A stretch of 64,000 nt of DNA from Treponema brennaborense (lineage in GTDB: Bacteria; Spirochaetota; Spirochaetia; Treponematales; Treponemataceae), in contig JAMPCJ010000001.1 in NCBI GenBank assembly GCA_023666275.1, forward strand, positions 186,001 to 250,000, given 5' to 3'. Position numbers and translations under genes: made by a program. Positions within the stretch are counted from its first letter, which is position 1. Each line of letters starts with the position of its first letter. A model generated the notes under the pieces. That model saw only the letters and a list, made by a program, of their open reading frames with translations, made no database searches and was not told the origin of the DNA. Positions 26,502-35,600 of the stretch are shown here, one piece after another.

Positions 26502-27248
26502 TTATTTTAAAATTGCCCGCGCTTCGGCAAGAACGGCATTTACATCTTTGCTTGAAACACTCTCGATAAAACTTGCCTGACAGCGCGGTGCAAGAACAAA
26601 CGTTTTCAGATTTCTTGCGCAGACAAAGCCCTTGGTTTTTGTACCGGTAAGTTCAACCGAATTTTCGCACTTTGCCAAAACGGGAGAGCAGATTAAATAA
26701 TTCGTGTTTTCGATATCCTGCTTTTTTGAAAGGACTAAAACGATATTTCCCTGAATGTTCACAATGTCGCCGCGGTCGGGGAAAAATTTCTTGGGAACTT
26801 CGACTTCTTCGCCGTCAATAAAGAAATCTATCGGATTCACATCCTTGCAGCATTCTCGGATGAAAGCAAGACTTGGCTGCGCGCGGGATGCGACACAGAT
26901 ATTGTAAGCTGAAAGTTCCGAAAGTCCGTATTTTTTTGCGATTTCCTTGTAATCATAACGATGCTCTTTTATAAATTTGCATTTATTTTCAGGATTCCAC
27001 GCGGGTATCAAAACGGGTTTAAACGGCAGTTTTTCATCCGTGTAATAAAGCCATTCAATAGCGGGAATAAGATGAACCATTGAACATACGATTTTATATG
27101 TCGGTATTTGTTCTCCGATTCCGATTCTGTAAATTGTCGAGTGCTGCAAACCGTTGTCCTGGCACCATTTGCGAAGTTTTCTTTCTTCAGTCAATTCAAT
27201 GATTTTTTTTTGTGCATACGTTATGCGATTCGGAATTTGCTTCAACAT
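26502..27248 (-). CDS. Double-HTH protein with a MazF-like C-terminal domain
   Basis: 248 residues, ATG 27248 behind AGGTGA. Residues 15-70 (ERKLRKWCQDNGLQHSTIYRIG) and 90-140 (YKEIAKKYGLSELSAYNICVAS) look like helix-turn-helix modules. Residues 158-248 follow the MazF/PemK plan: PDRGDIV, then IVLVLS, a CSPV strand, KGFVCARNLKTF and a C-terminal VLAEARAIL helix. The usual basic residue before the second strand and the Thr after it appear to be missing, so RNase activity is doubtful. No separate antitoxin gene is adjacent. It may be a repressor built on a dead toxin fold. Confidence 0.65.
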   Translation of the reverse strand: MLKQIPNRITYAQKKIIELTEERKLRKWCQDNGLQHSTIYRIGIGEQIPTYKIVCSMVHLIPAIEWLYYTDEKLPFKPVLIPAWNPENKCKFIKEHRYDYKEIAKKYGLSELSAYNICVASRAQPSLAFIRECCKDVNPIDFFIDGEEVEVPKKFFPDRGDIVNIQGNIVLVLSKKQDIENTNYLICSPVLAKCENSVELTGTKTKGFVCARNLKTFVLAPRCQASFIESVSSKDVNAVLAEARAILK

Positions 27249-27339
27249 TCTATTTCACCTTAAACCTAATAATTCATATTCTGCAAAATTGAACTTGCTG
27301 CAAATATAATAACTCAAAACATAGATTGCATCAATATTT

Positions 27340-28044
27340 TTAAAATTGCTTTTCCAAAAGATTTATAACACGCTCTTTCCAAATATAATGAATCGGCTCT
27401 AATAACTGACAGGAAATTGTCGAAAAGATTCTGCTGTCTGCATTGTCGAGCCTTGAACGGACTTTATGCACCTGCAATAAAACCGACTGTTCGGGATTGA
27501 CAAAAGAAATGTGAATGCTGAAATTTTCAAGGTTCTTGAAAAACGGATTTTCAAAAGGTGTTATAACGCAAACACCGTGCATTGAAACATCAAGCAATGC
27601 GCACGGCTGGATTACTTTTGCGGTCTTTGAAAAAAGTTTTTGTTCTGGAGAAGAAAGTCCGAAAGCTGAAAAGTTTGTTTTTCCGATTTTAATGCGCTGT
27701 TCTTTTCTTCTGCCGTACTTTTCGTATTTTTGTTCTAAAGAAGAAATGTACTCTAAAACTTCCCGTAAATCCTTTTCGCACTCTTCAACTGTTCCTGCAA
27801 GCCAGTCCAATCCGCTTTCAAAAACCTTGAAACGTGCCTGCGAAATCGTATGTACGGCGTCTTTCTGAAAAGTTGCCGAAAGCAAAAGCTTTTCGCCTTC
27901 GGCGAACTTGAAGTCGCCAGAGAATTTGAAAAAAAGAATTGTTTTCTCGGTTCGTTTTAAAACACAGTTTATATCGTTCTTCCCTTGTGTAAAAAAGAGA
28001 GAGATAACATTCATCCCGTCCAATAGTTCTTTTGTTATGTTCAT
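27340..28044 (-). CDS. PilZ-domain protein (c-di-GMP receptor)
   Basis: 234 residues. A helical N-terminal module is followed by RRKEQR (112-117) and DVSMHG (152-157), the two PilZ signatures that bind cyclic di-GMP. The domain order matches spirochaete YcgR-like or PilZ-type proteins. The start overlaps the previous gene's stop by four bases, so the two are coupled. It could link element transfer to the host's second-messenger state; target unknown. Confidence 0.8.
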   Translation of the reverse strand: MNITKELLDGMNVISLFFTQGKNDINCVLKRTEKTILFFKFSGDFKFAEGEKLLLSATFQKDAVHTISQARFKVFESGLDWLAGTVEECEKDLREVLEYISSLEQKYEKYGRRKEQRIKIGKTNFSAFGLSSPEQKLFSKTAKVIQPCALLDVSMHGVCVITPFENPFFKNLENFSIHISFVNPEQSVLLQVHKVRSRLDNADSRIFSTISCQLLEPIHYIWKERVINLLEKQF

Positions 28045-28508
28045 GTGATTTCCAGCCTTTTGCTTTTTTTGCAGTATTTGTTGTAAAGAAAAAAAATGTC
28101 TTCCTTGCGGCTTCCGTACAATTCAATTTGATTGGCAAGTTTCTTCCAAAAATCCACTGACAGCGAAAAAGGCGCATAACGGTCTTTTTTTGTAAGAATA
28201 AAAAGCGCGTGTTTCAGGTCGTCTATTTTGCGTCCTTTCGCCTTATATAAAACATACAGCGGAATGTCTATACCCGGAAGTCTTACTGCATCTCCGTCTT
28301 TTTCGTTCTGCCATTCCGTTGCCAAATATGCCCTCCGAAAATCGGCGAATGTGTAAAAAAGAACAAAAACCGTTCTTCCCAAAAATGTGAATACAACATA
28401 ATTTCCGTCTTCGCTGTCTTTCGGAATATCAGCAGGCAGCCCTTGCGCAAAAAGCGAGTAAGGAACTACAGCATTTATGGGAACATGCACACATATGTTA
28501 TTTCGCAT
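28041..28508 (-). CDS. Unknown protein coupled to the PilZ gene
   Basis: 155 residues from ATG 28508. Not recognised. It is soluble, with a strand-rich N-terminal half (YVVFTFLGRTVFVLFYTF) and a basic C-terminus. There is no Shine-Dalgarno; TATAAT ends six bases before the ATG, predicting a leaderless mRNA. It forms a two-gene operon with the PilZ protein. Confidence 0.7.
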   Translation of the reverse strand: MRNNICVHVPINAVVPYSLFAQGLPADIPKDSEDGNYVVFTFLGRTVFVLFYTFADFRRAYLATEWQNEKDGDAVRLPGIDIPLYVLYKAKGRKIDDLKHALFILTKKDRYAPFSLSVDFWKKLANQIELYGSRKEDIFFLYNKYCKKSKRLEIT

Positions 28509-28514
28509 GCAAAA

Positions 28515-28543
28515 ATTATAGCATAAAAAATTTTATTACTCAA
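28515..28543 (-). promoter_or_regulatory. Promoter of the PilZ operon (leaderless)
   Basis: On the minus strand TTGAGT (28543-28538), a 17-bp spacer and TATAAT (28520-28515), then six bases to the ATG. Confidence 0.75.
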
Positions 28544-28568
28544 TGTTGTAAAAAGTGCAAATATATTA

Positions 28569-28597
28569 TTGCACAAAATACTTAACAGTATTATGAT
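28569..28597 (+). promoter_or_regulatory. Promoter of the ArdC-like/polyvalent operon
   Basis: TTGCAC (28569-28574), a 17-bp spacer and TATGAT (28592-28597). The start near 28604 leaves a ~170-base structured leader. Confidence 0.7.
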
Positions 28598-28642
28598 ATT
28601 GTAAATTGTACAAATAAACTGTTGTTTTTAATTGTACAGCCG

Positions 28643-28770
28643 GTTTCTGTCAGAAACTGCTTTTAATGCTCCTTGAATGTCCTGCTGTTCGGAACTCCTA
28701 GATCGGCAGGACAAGCGCATTAAAATCAAGGAGGATTTTGTTCCTCCTGCAAAATTTTTTAAGGAGGAAC
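28643..28770 (+). promoter_or_regulatory. Structured 5' leader with alternative hairpins
   Basis: Stem 1 is GTTTCT/AGAAAC (28643-28657). TGTCCTGCTG pairs with CGGCAGGACA (28678-28687 / 28704-28713). TAATGC/GCATTA (28664-28669 / 28717-28722) and CTCCTTGA/TCAAGGAG (28669-28676 / 28726-28733) cross each other. TCCTCC (28742-28747) can pair either with GGAGGA (28730-28735) or with the ribosome-binding site GGAGGA (28763-28768). An 11-codon frame (ATG 28666 to TAG 28701) runs through it. The layout suggests a translational switch. Confidence 0.6.
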
Positions 28771-28774
28771 AATT

Positions 28775-29518
28775 ATGAGTTCTCTTGACCAAAACACACC
28801 TTTTAAAAACTCCGTATCCCCAAAACAGTTCAACGGATACTGGATTCCAAACCAAAATGCAAAAATTATCAAAGAAGCAATCGAAAACGGTACCGCTCCG
28901 TTTTTGCCCGACCAATCGGGAAATCTTTCCGGCAAAGCGATTTACAATGGAAATACGGGATTTTGCCTGAATGCGAAAGAACTCATTCCGCTTCAAATCA
29001 CACGAGGCGAAAAATCGGATGTCGTCGCGACATTCAGCACAATCAGCAAGGCAGGGACGAAAATTCGCGAAGGCGAAAAGGGTCTTTTCTATAACTTCAA
29101 GCGCGATGACGGTTCGATCGGCGCTGCGCAATTTTTCTTTCCGGAACAAGCCGAAAATCCCGAAGCCGTGAAAAAAATTACGGAGAAAAAAATCGAAAGA
29201 AAGTTCAAACCTGATACAGTCATTGAAATTACCTCTTCCGAACCTGAAGAATATCTTGCGAATTATGTTGCTGCCTGCAAGTCAGGTGCGCGCGTGAAAG
29301 TTTCAAGCGAAGTTGCAAAGGAATTCACCGAAAAATTCACACCGCTTTTAAATAACCAGCTTGCAAGAGGCGCGGAGCGCGATAAGGAAATGGACACACT
29401 CGGACAGTTCATGTTCAAGGTTGACGTACAGGCGAATAAAATCAATACGGAAATGTCCGCGCAAAAGAAAAAAGAACATCAAAAATCCCAAACGCAGGAA
29501 ATGGAAAGGTCTTCCTAA
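28775..29518 (+). CDS. ArdC-N-like antirestriction/ssDNA-binding protein
   Basis: 247 residues, ATG 28775 behind AAGGAGGAAC. The fold-defining stretches WIPNQNAKIIKEAIENGTAPF and TKIREGEKGLFYNF resemble the N-terminal domain of ArdC, a ssDNA-binding antirestriction domain carried by plasmids. No metalloprotease motif is present, so only the binding domain is here. The C-terminal domain of the 1773-residue protein downstream (from about 40996) is a clear paralogue. It probably protects entering single-stranded DNA early in the recipient. Confidence 0.65.
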   Translation: MSSLDQNTPFKNSVSPKQFNGYWIPNQNAKIIKEAIENGTAPFLPDQSGNLSGKAIYNGNTGFCLNAKELIPLQITRGEKSDVVATFSTISKAGTKIREGEKGLFYNFKRDDGSIGAAQFFFPEQAENPEAVKKITEKKIERKFKPDTVIEITSSEPEEYLANYVAACKSGARVKVSSEVAKEFTEKFTPLLNNQLARGAERDKEMDTLGQFMFKVDVQANKINTEMSAQKKKEHQKSQTQEMERSS

Positions 29519-29585
29519 ATTTATATTTTTCTGGAGAAAGCTTTTCGTTCTAGTTTCTTCAGCTTTAACGAAAGCAAACAATTCT

Positions 29586-29674
29586 CTTTCCCACAATTTT
29601 ACCACAGCTTCACGGTGTTCTGCGAAATTCCTCATGGCTTCTCCGAATACCTGCTGTGGAAAAATTATGGAAAA
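29586..29674 (+). repeat. ~90-bp direct repeat, left copy
   Basis: About 89 bp, roughly 85% identical by hand alignment to 47739-47828, same orientation. The ends carry imperfect inverted repeats (TTACCACAGC / GCTGTGGAAA). It lies in the gap between the ArdC-like gene and the first polyvalent gene, which otherwise holds a weak hairpin at about 29540-29577. Confidence 0.85.
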
Positions 29675-29699
29675 AAGACACGGAGTGTTAAAAAATAAA

Positions 29700-32600
29700 A
29701 TGCCGGAAATAAAAAACTATAAAAACAATGATTTTTCAGTAACAGTAAACACACGAATGAATGGCATTGAAATTGTGTTCAATGATGAAATGACGGAAGA
29801 AATGATTGAGGAAATCAAAGATGCGGGATTCAAGTGGAGCAAACGGCAGCAAAAATGGTGGGCATACCAAAGCGAGAAATCGAATGCCTATGCTGTGTCC
29901 CTTGTCGAAAAATCCGAAGCAAAAGAAATTCCTTTTGACGACCTCTCGGCGGAAACGAAAATCGGCAAAGAAGATTTTGCTTCGGTTTTGGAAACTCCTG
30001 CTGCGCCGCCGGTTATTGAGCTGCAAAAAGGATTGCAGGCGGCGCTGGAAGAAAACGCGGCAGTTTTAACGGAAATCCCGCTTACGCGAAACAATTATAA
30101 TGCGCTGTTTCCGAACGGCACGGTAGAAACTCCGATAGGAACCGTAAAACTCGGCGAAAATCAATTTAAAAAACTGCAACAAGAAGACAGAAACAATCTT
30201 TTGGGCGCGATGTATGAAACGCTTTCAAATCCCTCGCTTGTTCTCGAAAAAGAAACGCTTAATGCCGAAAGCGGCGATTTCAAGCCGGTACATGTTTATG
30301 GAAAGTCGTTCGTTCATGAAACTTCGGAACATAAAAGAATTGTCGAATCGATAATAATCTTCAAGAGCGGTGAAAATATTTCTATCGGAACGCACAACAA
30401 GGATATTGCGCGGTTTGTCAGGCAAATAAAAACGGCTGACCAGATAATCTATGCAGATTCTGAAATCAGCCGAGTGGCTTCGCTAATTCTTTCGAAAGGG
30501 GGAAGCCCTGTGCAGCTAAAAGGTATAAATACCCAAGCCCTTAATCCAAAGTACGATAAAACAAAGCTTTTGTCAACAAGCGATTTATTGAAAGAACATA
30601 CGGAAGCGCAAACGGCAAATCGTGCGACTGAAACTGAAGCTGAAAAAGCGCTAAACGAAGAAACTTCCGGCAAGCTTATTACGGAAGAAAATTTCGATTT
30701 ATTGGGAATCAAAAAAGGCGGCGTAATAAAAGATGCGGGAAGCGGTTTTTATTGGAAAATAACAGATGACGGAGATTTTTCCGGAAGCATATGGCGCTGT
30801 GATGAAAAAGGAAATTTTCTCGACATCACAGGAGTGTCGGAGGTACAAACTGTTGGCGGCGGAATAAAAGAAATTTTGCTTGACAACGGAGTGGCAGACG
30901 GAAAATTAAATAAGCCGATTTATCTCGGCGAGGTCGCAAAAAATCAGAATTTAACAACTGTATTAACAGATACAGAGAGACACGAAAATGAAGCAAAATT
31001 ACCCTTTGCAGAACGAATAAAACTAAAACAGGAATACAAGTCATTTTTTGAAAGAGAGTTGAAAGGAGAAAATGATGTTGAAACTTTTAAAAATATTGCG
31101 AATTACTATACTTCTCTTTCAAAAAATTTAAGACAAGTTGCTGAAGAAATTGAGCCTGAATTCCCAAATTTCGTTCCGTTTCCTGCCAGAGAAGCATTAG
31201 GATCATTGCGATTGAAGTATGCGGAAAAACTTCCAGAAACTGAAGAACAGAAAAAATACAGAGAAATGCTTGATCGTTTTAATTCCAAACTTGGAGAAAA
31301 AATTCAAGAAGAATTTGGATATGCCAGAAATGGAGAATTGGCATTAAAAGATGAAAATCCTGACAATGAAAAAGACGCAGAAATCGCACAAAACAAATCA
31401 GCAACGGAAGTTGAAAAAAAATCCGTTCAAGAGGAAAAACTTTCGCAGCCGAAAGACCTTTTTATAAGTGAGCGGCACACACAAAACCAAATGCGAAAAA
31501 TCCGTGAGGAAGCAAAAAAAATTCTTGCAGAAAACACAGATGAACAAATCAGCGGAAATCCCGAAATGCTTTCGCTGCTCGCACAATACGAAGGCGGCGG
31601 AGGTCTTTCAGGTGAAGCTAAACGCACATCAGCAGAAGTTTTGAATGCGTTTTACACGCCGAGGTCGGTTGTAAAAGCGGTATGGCAATTGGCGGATTAT
31701 TATGCACCGAATGCGAAAAGTGTCTTGGAGCCGTCTTCGGGGATTGGGCGTTTTGCGGAAAACCGTCCTCAAAATGATTTTACGCTGCGCGAACTTGACG
31801 AAACCTCTGCACGCATTGCGAAAATTCTGCATCCGGAAGCGAACGTCATTCAAGGTGCGTTTCAAGCGCAGTTTTTTGACGAAGACGGACGCGCTGTCAA
31901 GAAAGATTATGAGCTTCCGAAATACGACCTCGTGATCGGAAATCCGCCTTACGGCGAAAACAAAAGTATTTGGGCTGGACGCGGTGAAGGAAAGGAATTC
32001 GCGAGAATCGAAGAATACTTTCTTTCGCGAGCTATGGATTCACTCAGGGACGAAAATTCCGTGCTGGTTTTTGTGATGCCGTCAAGTTTTCTCAAAAGTT
32101 TTCCCGACAAAACGAAATACCTTATTGCGGAAAAGTGCGCGCTCATTGATGCGTACCGGCTTCCCAATGGTGCGTTCGACACCACCGATGTGGGAACGGA
32201 CATCATCGTGCTGAAAAAGGGCTTGTGCCGCGCAGAAGAAATTTCAGGCGACAATTTCTTCAAAGCGCATCCCGAAAAAATTCTCGGCGAGGAATATGCC
32301 GACACGGACAGGTTCGGAAAAAAAGTGACGAAAATACGGACTCGCGGTGCGAATATGCTTGAGGATGAGCTCGGAAAAATCGCAGAACATCTTAAACGCG
32401 CAGTGCCGCACAAAAAACATCGAGATAAGTTATCAGCAGCAGAACAATTTTCAGAAACGGGAACAAAAAGTCCGAAGCACATTTTTAAGGATAATGCCGA
32501 AACACAAAACGGCGGAGAAAAAACTGCTGCTTTTGAAACCAATATCCAAAATCAAAAAAACGAAGAGCGCGACGTTGCGCTTGAAAGCGGTTTTTCTCAG

Positions 32601-35600
32601 TTAAAATCTTCCGGACAAAAAAAAGAAAATAATGCAATTATGTCCATGCAAGATTTTTGCCGACTTTACGGAAAAAACTTTGTAAAAGAAGAAATTTCGA
32701 TTTGGCAGGCGACAAACTGGGAAGGCATTATCGACAGAAACAGGCTTTCCGTCGACGAAGAGGGAATCCTTCATACAAACGAAAACTATGTCGAAACAGA
32801 ACCCGGGAAATTTACGCATAAGGTTCTTTTTGAATCAGGCAATATCGCGGAAAAAATTCAGCATTACAAAAACGAAATCGCCCGCTTCGAGCGCGACATA
32901 AAAGAATACAATGGTCGCATTTACAATTCTGAAAAAGAAATGTGGGAAGAAGCAGACAATTCAAAACTCGAACTTTACAAAAAAAACCTTGCTGCGCTCG
33001 AAAACGCGCTTCCCTCAAAAATTCCGATAGAGCGGCTTCACTTTGGTGTGAACTCGACTTTGGCTGAAGAATTTATGGTTGACCACATCAATGACGATGG
33101 GCAAATCGAGCAGCTCAACTTGCAGGAATCATTCATTCTATGGGCAACAGGAAATACACTCCAGTCGGCCAATAAGGACAATCATTATTGGCGATGGAAT
33201 ATTGACTTTGCGACTGCAAATATTTCAGAAGAGGAATTTCCGCCGAATATTTCTTGGTACGACATCATCGAATACATAGATAAAAAACCTGTAAAAGCCG
33301 ACAAAGTGAGTTCCTGGAGAAAAAGCGAGGACGAAATCAAAGCGGACAAGGCACAGAAGAAAAAAGAAGCAGACGAAAAGCGAATGGCACGAAGCGAAAC
33401 TGCGGACAAACTTTTCGATAAATATCTGCACGAAGGACTTTCTGAAAAATTGAAGGAACAAGTCGAGTCCGAATACAACCGGCGTTTTAACTCTTATGTC
33501 GCACCCGACTACGCAAAACTTCCGCTTTTTATCGACGGGATGAGCAGAGAAAAGGACGGCAAACAATTCAAACTCTACGACCAGCAGATAAAAGGCGCTG
33601 CCTTTCTCGCGAACAAGGGCAACGGACTTTTGGCTTATGATGTCGGTGTCGGAAAGACGGCGACGGGAATTGTCGCGAATGTCGCTCAAATGCAGACCGG
33701 CAGAAGCAAACGACCTCTTATTATTGTACCGAATGCCGTATATTCAAAATGGTACAAAGATATATCGGATTTATTTCCGAATATTCAAATAAACGATCTC
33801 TATAACTTAAATAAAGAATCGACTGAAAAATACCGAGACAGCGAAAATCCGCATAAACTTGTAATTCCTGAAAATTCAATTTCGCTTGTTACTTACGAAG
33901 CGCTGAAAAACATAACATTCACCGATCATTCCTGCGAAAACGAACTCAAGGAAGACTTTTCAAAACTTTTATCAGAGGATTTTGAGGGAACGACAAGGGA
34001 AAATGCACAGAACGCAGAAAAAATAAAAAACGTTATCGGATCTGCAAGTCAAGTAAAAAATACCGGTTATGTTTTCTATGAAGATTGCGGATGGGACAAC
34101 ATCACCGTCGATGAAGCGCATAATTTTAAAAACCTATGGACAGTTCCGCGCCCGAAGAACAAAGGAGAATCGAACGAGTTTTCAGGAATTCCGTCGGGGA
34201 AACCGAGCGCACGAGCGTTGAAACTTTACGGGATGACACAGCTTACACAGCGCCGCAACGAAAACCGAAATGTTTTTTTGCTTACGGCAACGCCGTTCAC
34301 CAATTCGCCGCTGGAAGTTTATTCGATGCTTTCTTATGTAGGGCGCGAGCGTTTAATCAAGTCGGGATTGTATTCTCTCCGCGATTTTTGCAATCAGTTT
34401 GCACACACAAAACTCGAACTCGGCGTCAATTCGAAAGGCGAAATCGACCAAAAGCAGGTAATGAAAAACTGGAAAGAATTGCCGGCGCTGCAAAAACTTT
34501 TAACAGAATACATCGATAAAGTTGACGGCGAAGAATTAAAAGAAATCATCAGACCGAAAAAATTCAGCCATGTACAGGAACTTGAAATGTCCGATTTGCA
34601 AAAGAAGATGATGGAGCAAGATATCGAAAGTATGAATGATGTTGCAAACGGGAATTCTGCGGCGGTAATAACTTCTATGAATGCAATGCGGCTTGCACTT
34701 GTCGCACCGGCTCTTGCCGATCCCGCACGCTATGCGGGACTTACTTTGCCCGGCAAAAAAGAATTGGTCGAAACTTCCCCGAAACTGAAATTCGTCTGCG
34801 ATTCCGTAATCGAAATGTACAAAAACAATCCCGAAAAAGGGCAGTTCATTTATATGCCCTTGGGAAAAGAAGCGCACGGAATTGTAAAGGACTATCTTGT
34901 TGCACACGGATTGCCGAAAGAATCGGTTGAAATAATCAACGGCGAGATAAACAACTCAACCGAGAAGAAATACAAAATAACCGGTAAATTCAACGATCCG
35001 AAAGATCCGTGCAAAATTCTCATCGGCGGCAAAAATACAAGTGAAGGAATCGATCTTAACGGAAATTCTTTTGTGATGTATAACTGCTCTCTCGGATGGA
35101 ATCCGTCGGAAACAACTCAAGCCGAAGGGCGTATTTGGCGGCAGGGAAATATGCAGGGACACGTTCACTGCTGCTATCCCGTGATGAATGACAGCATCGA
35201 TGCTGTTCTTTATCAAAAACACGATGAAAAACGAAGCCGTATAAACGAACTTTGGACTTACAAGGATGGCGATTCTCTTAATGTCGAAGACATAAATCCC
35301 GAAGATTTAAAATTCGATCTTATCAAAGACCCTGATAAAAGAGCGAAATTTATTCTCGAAAACGGAATTGAAGAAAAAGACAAAGACGGCAAAATCACAT
35401 TCAAATTTGATGGTACGAAAACAATTCAAAATGAACTTGACAAAGTGAACAGCCGCTTGAAGTCTTTTGACGAAGTTTGTGAAAAAAGAATCGAACTCAA
35501 GAAAAATTTCATTGAAGCGGAATTTGGTATTCAAAAATACGAAAAAAATATTGACGATTACAAAAGCCGAAAGCTTGCGATTCCCGAATGGCTGAAATCA

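Noticed and set aside
26755-26790. Intact MazEF toxin-antitoxin pair
   Set aside because: The MazF-like part is fused to HTH domains, lacks expected active-site residues and has no separate antitoxin gene.
29378-29392. GAGCGCGATAAGG in the ArdC-like gene as another palindromic element
   Set aside because: Only the left half matches; the right arm is absent, and the residues belong to an ordinary charged helix.
32521-32600. Palindromic elements as simple terminators
   Set aside because: The copies in reading frames are transcribed through and lack T runs; only the 7546 copy fits a terminator.
32888-32902. GAGCGCGACATAAAAG in the methylase-helicase gene (FERDIKE) as a copy
   Set aside because: No complementary right arm, so it is a chance match of codons.
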